Assembly: GCF_009601165.1 (NCBI RefSeq)
Contig: NZ_WIRE01000003.1
Coordinates: 74,068-138,067, forward strand
Length of the DNA stretch: 64,000 bases
Source: Alcanivorax sediminis
GTDB lineage: Bacteria > Pseudomonadota > Gammaproteobacteria > Pseudomonadales > Alcanivoracaceae
Direction: 5' to 3'
Positions 57,110 through 64,000 of the stretch are shown here, piece by piece (position 1 is the stretch's first letter; each line of letters starts with the position of its first letter). The notes below the pieces were generated by a model. That model saw only the letters and a program-made list of their open reading frames with translations, had not been told where the DNA came from and did not search any database. A program made the translations under genes and the position numbers.

Positions 57110-57658
57110 ATGTCGGGGGCTCGTACTAGCCAGCAAGGTGTGGCTTTAATCGTCACGCTTTTTTTACTGGTCATCTTAGCGATGCTGGGTGTGTCAGCAT
57201 TGCGCACGTCAATGCTTAACGCCCGCATTGCTACCAGCGCACAACTTTCCAAGATGACATTTCATGCCGCTGAGTCGTCTTTGGCATCGACCTATACAGA
57301 AATGCTGAATACGGACTCTCTGATATTACTGGACTTGCTGGATGGTGGAGAGGTCCGGCTTTGTCAGGAAGCTGCCGTTGCCAACAACCCGGGGGCGTGT
57401 TCGCAGCAGGCCAGGTTTGATTCGCGCGGCCTTTTGCAGGCTCAGTCGCGCACCGTACAGCTTGGTATTGCGCAGGACTTTTCTCTTTTGGAAGGTGCCC
57501 AGCTCAATGGGCAGCAGCTACTTGTCCACCATCGTCTGGAAGCAACCGCGGAAGGTGCGGCGCCTGACTTGGGGGTAGAGGCTTACCATGTTCAGGAATT
57601 TCATCTCAAAGCCATGACCGATCCGGGCACTTTGATAGCCCAGACCAAGAATAACTAG
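57110..57658 (+). CDS. Second PilX-like minor pilin
   Basis: The ATG at 57110 follows AAGGAGGGGG and gives 182 residues. The N-terminus QQGVALIVTLFLLVILAMLGVSALRTSMLNARIATSAQLSKMTFHAAESSL closely parallels PilX of the main operon and likewise lacks Glu5. It carries Cys pairs (CQEAAV, CSQQ). It precedes the second pilY1 gene by 14 nt. It should be a tip pilin that works with that PilY1 copy. Confidence 0.82.
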   Translation: MSGARTSQQGVALIVTLFLLVILAMLGVSALRTSMLNARIATSAQLSKMTFHAAESSLASTYTEMLNTDSLILLDLLDGGEVRLCQEAAVANNPGACSQQARFDSRGLLQAQSRTVQLGIAQDFSLLEGAQLNGQQLLVHHRLEATAEGAAPDLGVEAYHVQEFHLKAMTDPGTLIAQTKNN

Positions 57659-57672
57659 AATCGGAGAGCTCC

Positions 57673-60600
57673 ATGAAAGCCCTTAGCTCAGGACTTGTCG
57701 CACTGTGCTGTCTGCTGTCTGCACCTGGTGTTTACGCTGATGATACCGAGATTTATCTCTCTCCCTCTTTATCGGGATCAGAGGCACAGGTCATGGTGTT
57801 AATTGATACCTCCGGTTCCATGCTCTGGTGTGAAGAAGAAGAGTACAACGGTCGTTATGTGAAGGCCTGTGATGATGTTGAGAATCGACGCATCAATCAG
57901 TTAAAAGAAGCTTTCTCCAATGTCGTGGATAGCCTGGGTGGCGGCATCAGCATGGGGGTTGGTCGCTATCGTCAGACAGGCAGTGGTAATGGTCTCGGTA
58001 GTGGCATTGGCGGCTACGTTATGCGCGAAGTTGAGCAGCTCGATAACCTGGTGAATACCCAGGTACTTCATGCTGTTGAAGATGAGTATGGCGATATCGT
58101 TGAGGATGCTTCAGGGAACCTGCAGGCAACCAACGAAACGATTGATTTCCCGAATGGTGGTCAGGCTGGTGGGCAGGTAGGTTTGTTCTTTCCGGCTGTT
58201 GATGTGCCTCGCTATGCTGTGATTGAGCGAGCGGTTTTAGAGGTGGATCCCAGCGAGGACGCGACATCGCCCTTGCAGCTGGAAGGTTCATACGATGTAT
58301 CTGATCTGAATGCTCCTTTTACTGCACTGGATACAGTATCAGATCGAGCCTGGAGTAACGGCTTTTCCAGTAGCGTCACCGAAGCCTGGGAGCGTCGTGA
58401 TACCCGCGAGCTAGTAGACGTTACCTCTTTGTTGCAAGCTGCGACATCAAGGCCCAGTTGGTGTGGTGGTCAAGGGCTGGCGTTGCGTTTTCGTAGTCAG
58501 GCGCCGAACAATTCACGGGAAATTTATGCCTATGGTTCCCGGAATGGAAATGCCCCGCGATTGAGGATTACCTGGGGTATTAATGAAAGCCTTGCAGTGG
58601 TTGGTGGGCCCTCTGATGGTCAGGTCTACAGGGACCAACTTTCGTGTAACCAGGGAATGGCCTATGCGCTGGAAAGCGTTAACGATGATGCCTGGGAGTC
58701 TCCTCAGGGATTGGTCGAAACGGATTCCTCTTCGCTGCCAGTTCAGCAATCACGGTTGGCTGGTTGGCGCTTTGCTGCAATCCCTTTCGACCCTCGTGCG
58801 TCTAATGCGGAACCGGATGTAATTGAAAAAGCGGTACTGCGTTTTCGTGGCGCCAAGGGGGCAACCCAACTTACCGAAGTAGAGCAATGCTGGGGGCGCT
58901 GGTGCTGGACTGAGACGCAGGAGCAGCCTGATTATGGCAATGTGACTCTGACATTTCGGGCAGAGCAGGGAACAAGTGATCCCTTCCAAACAAATAGCGG
59001 CAACATCAGTGCCAGAAGCACAGGGTCGTCTGTGACTTATGTGACAGAAGGCGCTGACGGAGAGTTCGATGGCCCTGGTGTTATCCATGAAGTTGACGTC
59101 ACCAGTCTTGTCAGCGAGGCCATGTCCAGCCCCGCCTGGCAGGCGAATGGTCGTTTGGTTTTGACAGTTTCAGCGGATAAGGATGTGCGTTTGGCTGCAG
59201 TTGAATCAGGTCAGGCCAATGGCGCCAGCTTGGTGATTACTGCGCTTAGTGCTAGCCAGTCCAATTACGGGGAGCGGGTTCGTGATGACCTGAAGCGCAT
59301 GGTGAACAACATCTCTCCTAATGGTGGCACACCCTTGATGGAGGCGTACACAGAAATGGCCAAGTATATGATGGGCCAAAATGTTGTGTTCGCACGAGGT
59401 GAGCCGGATGCAGTTGGGTTTGATCAGAGAGGAGTTTATCAAACTCCACTTGATAGCAATGCGGGGCAGTGCAGTTCCAATCACATTATTTTAATGACTG
59501 ATGGCCAGCCCTCGGGAGATACCTCCTACGGTCAGGTCACATCTACTACTGGAGAGGGTGGCAATTGTGCGTCCGGGATCCAGGGTGGGACGCCAGAGGC
59601 TAGCTTTGCGTGCATGAAGCAGCTGGCTAGTTGGCTGTATGACGGTACTGAGAACACCAAAAAAAGTGCCGTTCAGACTCATACCGTAGGCTTCCACCTT
59701 GATCCGGTTACGGCCGCTCAGCTCGCAGAAGTGGCTGATGCGGGCCAAGGCTCGGCGTTAACCGCAGCTTCTGCTACCGAGTTGGAAAGTGCGCTGCGCC
59801 AGATTATCAATTCTATTTCCGATGTGAATAGCACTGTGGCGGCGCCGGGTGTAGCGGTGAATCAGCTCAACCGCATGCAGCACCTTGACCAGCTGTATTA
59901 CGCAATCTTTGGTCCGGAGATGGATTCTCGTTGGGAAGGCAACCTTAAGCGCTACCGACTTTCCCTAGGTAACGATGCACCTGAACTGGTTGACCAGGAT
60001 GGCCGCCCAGCGGTCGATCCTAACACCGGTTTTTTTGCAGAAAACGCGCGTAGTTATTGGTCACAGAATGCAGATGGCCCCGAGGTCGAAATGGGGGGCG
60101 CGCGCAGCCTGCTAAACAGTGATGATCGCAAGTTGTTTGTGGCTGGTTCCGGCAATGGTGATGATATCGGTAGTGCCTTGGCTACATCTGGCAGCTCGTC
60201 TTCAATCGCATTGATCGAGGATCCAGATGACCTCGCAAAGGTTGCCTACGGTCTTGATGCCAATGCGAGTGATGAGCAGCGCAATCTTCTATTCAGCAAG
60301 TTGATGGAGTCATGGGGGGATCCGCTTCACAGTGAGCCTCGTCTGGTGAACTATGGTTATCAGGGCGATCTGGATAGCGCACGAAATGACCCTGACAAAC
60401 AGGACAATGTGCTTTTTGTCAGCACCAATGATGGCATGTTGCATGCGTTGGATGCCCAGTCGGGTAAGGAATATTTCACCTTCATGCCAGCAGAGCAGGC
60501 TGCTATGGCGGCAGAGCGCTATAGTCAGCCGCCGCTGGATGCAGACAACAACCGCACCACTTATGGTCTGGATGGTTCATGGATGGCCTGGCGGCAGCCT

Positions 60601-61914
60601 GACCCAAATAATCTGACCAAGGTTGATCGGGTTTATCTCTATGGCGGCATGCGTCGTGGCGGAAGGAATTACTATGCGCTGGATGTGAGCAACAAGACGA
60701 CGCCGCGTTGGTTATGGCGTATCCGCGGAGGCAGCGGCGATTTCGTTGAGATGGGGCAAACCTGGTCCACGCCGACACTTGGGCAGGTGATGCTGGATGA
60801 CAAGGCTGTGCCCGTATTGATCTTTGGTGGCGGTTACAGTTCTTTCGATCACGATGTGCAGGGTGAGTTCAGTGCCGGTGGCGATATCATGGGCAACGCT
60901 ATATATGTCGTGAATGCCTACACGGGCGGTCTGATCTGGAAAGTGACCTCTGGAAGCAGTTCTGGGGGGCTTACACGAGACTCCCATTCAGATATGAAGT
61001 GGAGCATTCCAGGAGCGATATCTGCCGTGGATATCAACTTCGATGGCTTTACAGATTACCTCTACGCGGCTGATCTGGGGGGGCAGGTCTTCCGGGTCGA
61101 CTTAAACAACCAGAATGGCGGCGCCTCTGATTTAGTAAAAAGAGTGGTGACCCTGGCGAAGCTTGGCGATGGTGCAGGAGGGGATGCTGGTCGTCGTCGT
61201 TTCTATGAGGCTCCCGCAATTACTCTGGGGCAAAAAAACAAAGACTGGATGCTCAGGGTTGCGCTCGGTTCAGGGTATCGGGCGCACCCGCTGGATACAG
61301 AGGCGGATGAGCACTTCTTTGTTCTGGATGACACCAGTGCGCTGGCGAACAAAGAGCCCAGTGAGGTCATTACTGACAGTGATCTGCTGGACGTAACATC
61401 CAACGTAAGCCCAGAGCAAAGTCAGCTTGATGGCAAATCGGGCTGGCTGATTGAGCTGACTGGAGAGGGGGAAAAAGTACTCTCAAGTCCTGCGATTATT
61501 CAGAACACCATTTACTTCACCACTTATTTGCCGGACACCGGTTCGCTGAAGCAGACCTGTACGGTGCAAAGTAAGGCGCGCCTCTACGGTATTTCCGCCA
61601 TTGATGGCTCACCGCAGGGGTTGGATGGCAATAATGATGGCACTGTGACGGATCGGTATACCGAGAGTACCCAGGAAGGGTTGCCCTCGACGCCGCAGGT
61701 GCTGATTCTGCCTCCGTCGTCAGGTGATGGCGGTGGTGGTGACGGAGGCGATGGTGGTGGCTCCGGCGGCACCTGCGGAGACGGTGGTTCTCTGGTCGTT
61801 CTTTCCGGCACCAGTGTCCACGATGGTGGTGAATTAAAGGGGTGTCCGCTGCAAAAGACTCGCTGGTATGAGGTCGATCCGGCCAAAGGGAAGGCTGTTA
61901 TCGATGGCCCTTAA
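57673..61914 (+). CDS. Second PilY1-like tip adhesin with intact MIDAS
   Basis: The 1413-residue protein has signal peptide (1-22), a VWA domain with intact MIDAS DTSGS (45-49) and TDG, and two inserted beta-sandwich-like segments. The second part of the VWA fold and a PilC-type propeller follow, with NDGMLHALDAQSGKEYF and a calcium loop DINFDGFTDYLYAAD. The C-terminus has a Gly/Asp-rich linker and KTRWYE, like the main PilY1. The pair is inserted between pssA and msrP, outside the minor pilin operon. It is probably a second, metal-dependent adhesin variant. Confidence 0.88.
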   Translation: MKALSSGLVALCCLLSAPGVYADDTEIYLSPSLSGSEAQVMVLIDTSGSMLWCEEEEYNGRYVKACDDVENRRINQLKEAFSNVVDSLGGGISMGVGRYRQTGSGNGLGSGIGGYVMREVEQLDNLVNTQVLHAVEDEYGDIVEDASGNLQATNETIDFPNGGQAGGQVGLFFPAVDVPRYAVIERAVLEVDPSEDATSPLQLEGSYDVSDLNAPFTALDTVSDRAWSNGFSSSVTEAWERRDTRELVDVTSLLQAATSRPSWCGGQGLALRFRSQAPNNSREIYAYGSRNGNAPRLRITWGINESLAVVGGPSDGQVYRDQLSCNQGMAYALESVNDDAWESPQGLVETDSSSLPVQQSRLAGWRFAAIPFDPRASNAEPDVIEKAVLRFRGAKGATQLTEVEQCWGRWCWTETQEQPDYGNVTLTFRAEQGTSDPFQTNSGNISARSTGSSVTYVTEGADGEFDGPGVIHEVDVTSLVSEAMSSPAWQANGRLVLTVSADKDVRLAAVESGQANGASLVITALSASQSNYGERVRDDLKRMVNNISPNGGTPLMEAYTEMAKYMMGQNVVFARGEPDAVGFDQRGVYQTPLDSNAGQCSSNHIILMTDGQPSGDTSYGQVTSTTGEGGNCASGIQGGTPEASFACMKQLASWLYDGTENTKKSAVQTHTVGFHLDPVTAAQLAEVADAGQGSALTAASATELESALRQIINSISDVNSTVAAPGVAVNQLNRMQHLDQLYYAIFGPEMDSRWEGNLKRYRLSLGNDAPELVDQDGRPAVDPNTGFFAENARSYWSQNADGPEVEMGGARSLLNSDDRKLFVAGSGNGDDIGSALATSGSSSSIALIEDPDDLAKVAYGLDANASDEQRNLLFSKLMESWGDPLHSEPRLVNYGYQGDLDSARNDPDKQDNVLFVSTNDGMLHALDAQSGKEYFTFMPAEQAAMAAERYSQPPLDADNNRTTYGLDGSWMAWRQPDPNNLTKVDRVYLYGGMRRGGRNYYALDVSNKTTPRWLWRIRGGSGDFVEMGQTWSTPTLGQVMLDDKAVPVLIFGGGYSSFDHDVQGEFSAGGDIMGNAIYVVNAYTGGLIWKVTSGSSSGGLTRDSHSDMKWSIPGAISAVDINFDGFTDYLYAADLGGQVFRVDLNNQNGGASDLVKRVVTLAKLGDGAGGDAGRRRFYEAPAITLGQKNKDWMLRVALGSGYRAHPLDTEADEHFFVLDDTSALANKEPSEVITDSDLLDVTSNVSPEQSQLDGKSGWLIELTGEGEKVLSSPAIIQNTIYFTTYLPDTGSLKQTCTVQSKARLYGISAIDGSPQGLDGNNDGTVTDRYTESTQEGLPSTPQVLILPPSSGDGGGGDGGDGGGSGGTCGDGGSLVVLSGTSVHDGGELKGCPLQKTRWYEVDPAKGKAVIDGP

Positions 61915-61967
61915 TAATCACAACCATCATTGAGGTTGAAACAATTTCGATCTGACGGCATCAAAGA

Positions 61968-61997
61968 GGGGCGCTTTCACTTGAGCGCCCCTTTTTT
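61968..61997 (+). terminator. Terminator of the second pilY1 gene
   Basis: GGGGCGCT/AGCGCCCC stem with an 8-nt loop and TTTTTT. Confidence 0.85.
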
Positions 61998-62036
61998 CGT
62001 TTAGGCTTTATGGAAACCTCAGGCCCTGGAGTTGTC

Positions 62037-63032
62037 ATGATCATTCGCAAAAAAGACCCAGCTGCACCGAGAAGCCATGAAATTACACCGGAGTCGGTAT
62101 ATCTGAAGCGGCGGGAGCTGATGATGCTTGGTGGTCTGGCAGGTCTTTTCAGTGCCGTGCCAGCATGGGCCGCTGAGGTTAAGGCTGTAGACGAAGATGC
62201 GTCTCGGCCGCTGTGGATCAAGGATCAGGTTGCTCGTGCTGTCAGTGGCAGTCCTAATGCCACGGATGCGCTGACTCCCTACAAAGATGTGGCCGGCTAC
62301 AACAACTTTTATGAGTTTGGTACCGGCAAGACAGACCCTGCAGAGAATGCCCATACCCTGAAAACGGATCCCTGGACGGTCACGGTGGCAGGAGCTGTGG
62401 ATAAGCCCGGAGAGTATGCGCTGGAAGACCTGCTCAAGGGCTTGCAACTGGAAGAGCGAATCTATCGCCTGCGCTGCGTGGAGGCCTGGTCCATGGTGAT
62501 CCCCTGGGTAGGGGTGCCACTGGCCAGTTTGCTCAAGAAGCTGCAGCCTACCAGCAAAGCCAAATACGTGGCATTCACCAGTTTGGCAGACCCAAAGCAG
62601 ATGCCGGGAGTACGTTCGCCTTTCACCGGCATTGATTGGCCATATCGTGAAGGGTTAAGGCTGGATGAGGCCATGCATCCCCTGACCCTGATGGCCGTTG
62701 GCCTTTATGGACGGACGCTGCCCAATCAAAACGGAGCGCCCTTCCGGTTGGTCGTTCCCTGGAAGTATGGGTTCAAGTCGATCAAGTCTATTGTGCGCAT
62801 AGAGTTGACCGAGACCATGCCGAAGACCACCTGGAACATGCTTGCCCCGGACGAGTATGGCTTTTATGCCAATGTGAACCCTGCCGTAGACCACCCCCGT
62901 TGGTCGCAAAGCCGGGAGAGGCGCCTGCCCAATTCTTTCTTTGACCCTAATTGGGTGCCGACTCGCCCATTCAATGGGTATGAAGAAGTGGCCGGGCTCT
63001 ATAAAGGAATGGATTTGAGCAAGTTCTACTGA
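62037..63032 (+). CDS. msrP: Methionine sulfoxide reductase catalytic subunit MsrP
   Basis: The start at 62037 gives 331 residues. A twin-Arg signal ([11 protein letters not shown]) leads to the molybdopterin domain with the ligand Cys147 in [18 protein letters not shown] and the [15 protein letters not shown]-terminus match the SuoX-fold MsrP (formerly YedY). It repairs periplasmic methionine sulfoxides. It is coupled to msrQ by a one-base overlap. Confidence 0.94.
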   Translation: MIIRKKDPAAPRSHEITPESVYLKRRELMMLGGLAGLFSAVPAWAAEVKAVDEDASRPLWIKDQVARAVSGSPNATDALTPYKDVAGYNNFYEFGTGKTDPAENAHTLKTDPWTVTVAGAVDKPGEYALEDLLKGLQLEERIYRLRCVEAWSMVIPWVGVPLASLLKKLQPTSKAKYVAFTSLADPKQMPGVRSPFTGIDWPYREGLRLDEAMHPLTLMAVGLYGRTLPNQNGAPFRLVVPWKYGFKSIKSIVRIELTETMPKTTWNMLAPDEYGFYANVNPAVDHPRWSQSRERRLPNSFFDPNWVPTRPFNGYEEVAGLYKGMDLSKFY

Positions 63033-63616
63033 TGAAAACCAATCAATGGAGCTGGCTAGCCTGGCCGTTGGGGGCGCTGCCTCTGGCGGGGATCATTTAT
63101 CAGGCAGTGAGTGGGCAGATGGGCCCTGATCCGGCGGAAACGCTGGTTAAACTGTTGGGCTGGTGGTCACTGGTGATGCTGCTGGTCTGTCTGGCCATGC
63201 GTCCGGCAGCCCAGCTGATGAGGGTTCCGGGGCTGGTCATCTGGCGAAGAACCTTCGGCTTGTGGGCTTTTGCCTACGTATGTATGCATTTTATTTGCTG
63301 GGGCACCCTGCTGCTGGGCTGGGACCCTGCCTATCTGGGGCAGGAACTAACCAAGCGTCCCTACATCATCGTAGGGTCCCTTGGCTGGCTGGCCCTCTGG
63401 CCGCTGGCGCTGACCAGTACCCGCCGTTCCCGTCGCAGGCTGGGCCAGAAATGGGTGAAATTGCACCGTCTTGTCTTTGTGGCGTTAGCGCTTGGACTGG
63501 TTCATCAGAGCTGGGTGCAGAAGTCGGGCTATGGTGAGACCTTGATCTTTGTCAGTATTGCTACCATTTTGCTCTTGTACCGGGTTTTACATGGGCGCAA
63601 CATGGTCAAGAACTAG
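63032..63616 (+). CDS. msrQ: Heme-binding membrane subunit MsrQ
   Basis: The 194-residue membrane protein has about six helices with heme-ligand His residues (YVCMHFICWG, KLHRLVFVALALGLVHQSW). It delivers electrons from the quinone pool to MsrP. TGATG overlap couples it to msrP. The rRNA operon promoter begins 80 nt downstream. Confidence 0.93.
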   Translation: MKTNQWSWLAWPLGALPLAGIIYQAVSGQMGPDPAETLVKLLGWWSLVMLLVCLAMRPAAQLMRVPGLVIWRRTFGLWAFAYVCMHFICWGTLLLGWDPAYLGQELTKRPYIIVGSLGWLALWPLALTSTRRSRRRLGQKWVKLHRLVFVALALGLVHQSWVQKSGYGETLIFVSIATILLLYRVLHGRNMVKN

Positions 63617-63697
63617 CCGAAAACAGCTGCTTTTGGCGCTTTTTTGCACTTCATGGTCAACAGGTGACCGTTTGATTAAAAAGATGCGAAAAAGGAG

Positions 63698-63725
63698 TTG
63701 ACGGTTCTCCGTAAATCTCTAGAAT
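63698..63725 (+). promoter_or_regulatory. rRNA operon promoter
   Basis: TTGACG (-35) and TAGAAT (-10) are separated by 16 nt, followed by a GCGC discriminator typical of stringently controlled rRNA promoters. Confidence 0.85.
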
Positions 63726-63774
63726 GCGCACTCCTCGACGGGGCAACAACGCGAAGCGCGGCACCGGACGAGAC

Positions 63775-63787
63775 GCTCTTTAACAAT
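63775..63787 (+). promoter_or_regulatory. boxA antitermination element
   Basis: GCTCTTTAACAAT matches the conserved rRNA boxA sequence, read by NusB/S10 for antitermination. Confidence 0.85.
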
Positions 63788-63935
63788 CAGGCAAGCAAAC
63801 GTGTGGGACCTGTTCGGGATGGGATCTTTAAAGATTTCAGTTCTGAACGAGTCAACAAGTTTTTGTTAATTCAGATGACGAACTGAGCATGTATTAAGTG
63901 CTCCTTCTTCGGAAGGCCACTTTAAACGCTTTTCT

Positions 63936-64000
63936 TAACTGAAGAGTTTGATCATGGCTCAGATTGAACGCTGGCGGCAGGCCTAACACATGCAAGTCGA
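63936..64000 (+). rRNA. rrs: 16S ribosomal RNA, 5' end (partial)
   Basis: GAAGAGTTTGATCATGGCTC and the following bases are the universal 16S start, aligned to E. coli position 6 at 63941, which places base 1 near 63936. Only 65 bases are in the window, too few for precise identification. The order msrPQ-16S matches P. aeruginosa. Confidence 0.95.

Larger units (their letters stand above)
63617..63935 (+). other. rRNA operon promoter and leader region
   Basis: This 319-nt region contains a strong promoter (63698-63725), a GC-rich discriminator, a boxA element (63775-63787) and the 5' leader of 16S rRNA. A 62-codon frame crosses it but is clearly rRNA leader, not a gene. Confidence 0.85.

Noticed and set aside
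63698..63886. A 62-codon frame before 16S
   Set aside because: It starts in the -35 box of the rRNA promoter and covers boxA.

Overview
The window reads as chromosomal DNA of a marine, lipid-storing gammaproteobacterium, most likely Alcanivorax or a close relative. The reasons are a Marinobacter/Alcanivorax-type two-domain fatty acyl-CoA reductase (wax-ester pathway), a FabR-like repressor beside it, a phasin-like protein, and housekeeping gene order that matches Pseudomonas. No transposase, integrase, CRISPR array or tRNA was seen. The last 65 bases are the 5' end of a 16S rRNA gene.

Layout. 0-16.6 kb: lipid and accessory genes. These are a partial GMC-type oxidoreductase, the acyl-CoA reductase with its divergent regulator, a nitroreductase, a monooxygenase-like protein, a MoxR/CoxE pair, a hybrid histidine kinase, a small outer-membrane barrel, an AarF kinase, the phasin-like protein, an HSDL2-like SDR with a divergent AraC regulator, and HIT and zinc-ribbon proteins. 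16.7-30.1 kb: a SelW-type protein and yajG, then ispB / rplU-rpmA-obgE-proB / rpsT / murJ-ribF-ileS-lspA-fkpB-ispH. 30.2-42.5 kb: type IV pilus minor pilins and adhesin (fimU-pilV-pilW-pilX-pilY1-pilE on the minus strand, fimT, thiO) and the PilS/PilR two-component system. 42.5-50.8 kb: nadE, bamD, rluD, a small lipoprotein, pgeF, clpB and a DUF4124 protein. 51.2-56.7 kb: ilvIH, ilvY/ilvC and pssA. 57.1-61.9 kb: a second pilX-like/pilY1-like pair. 62.0-63.6 kb: msrPQ, then an rRNA operon promoter and 16S.

From memory of the P. aeruginosa map, ispB to clpB follows PA4569-PA4542, and ilvI-ilvH-ilvC-pssA-msrP-msrQ-16S follows PA4696-PA4690.5. Against that background, nadE, ilvY and the second pilX/pilY1 pair look like insertions, and pilY2 is missing.

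The least explained structure is a set of intergenic arrays built on a 7-nt period. At least ten arrays with three or more different unit sequences occur. Three sets form inverted pairs at convergent gene ends (16.6, 44.2-44.3 and 53.5-53.8 kb), several touching stop codons or terminators. Other points worth checking are a PilY1 whose metal-binding site has decayed beside a paralogue with an intact one, a three-site operator between the acyl-CoA reductase and its regulator, a CRP/Vfr site placed as in class II promoters, a sigma-32 promoter at clpB, and a long IlvY palindrome.
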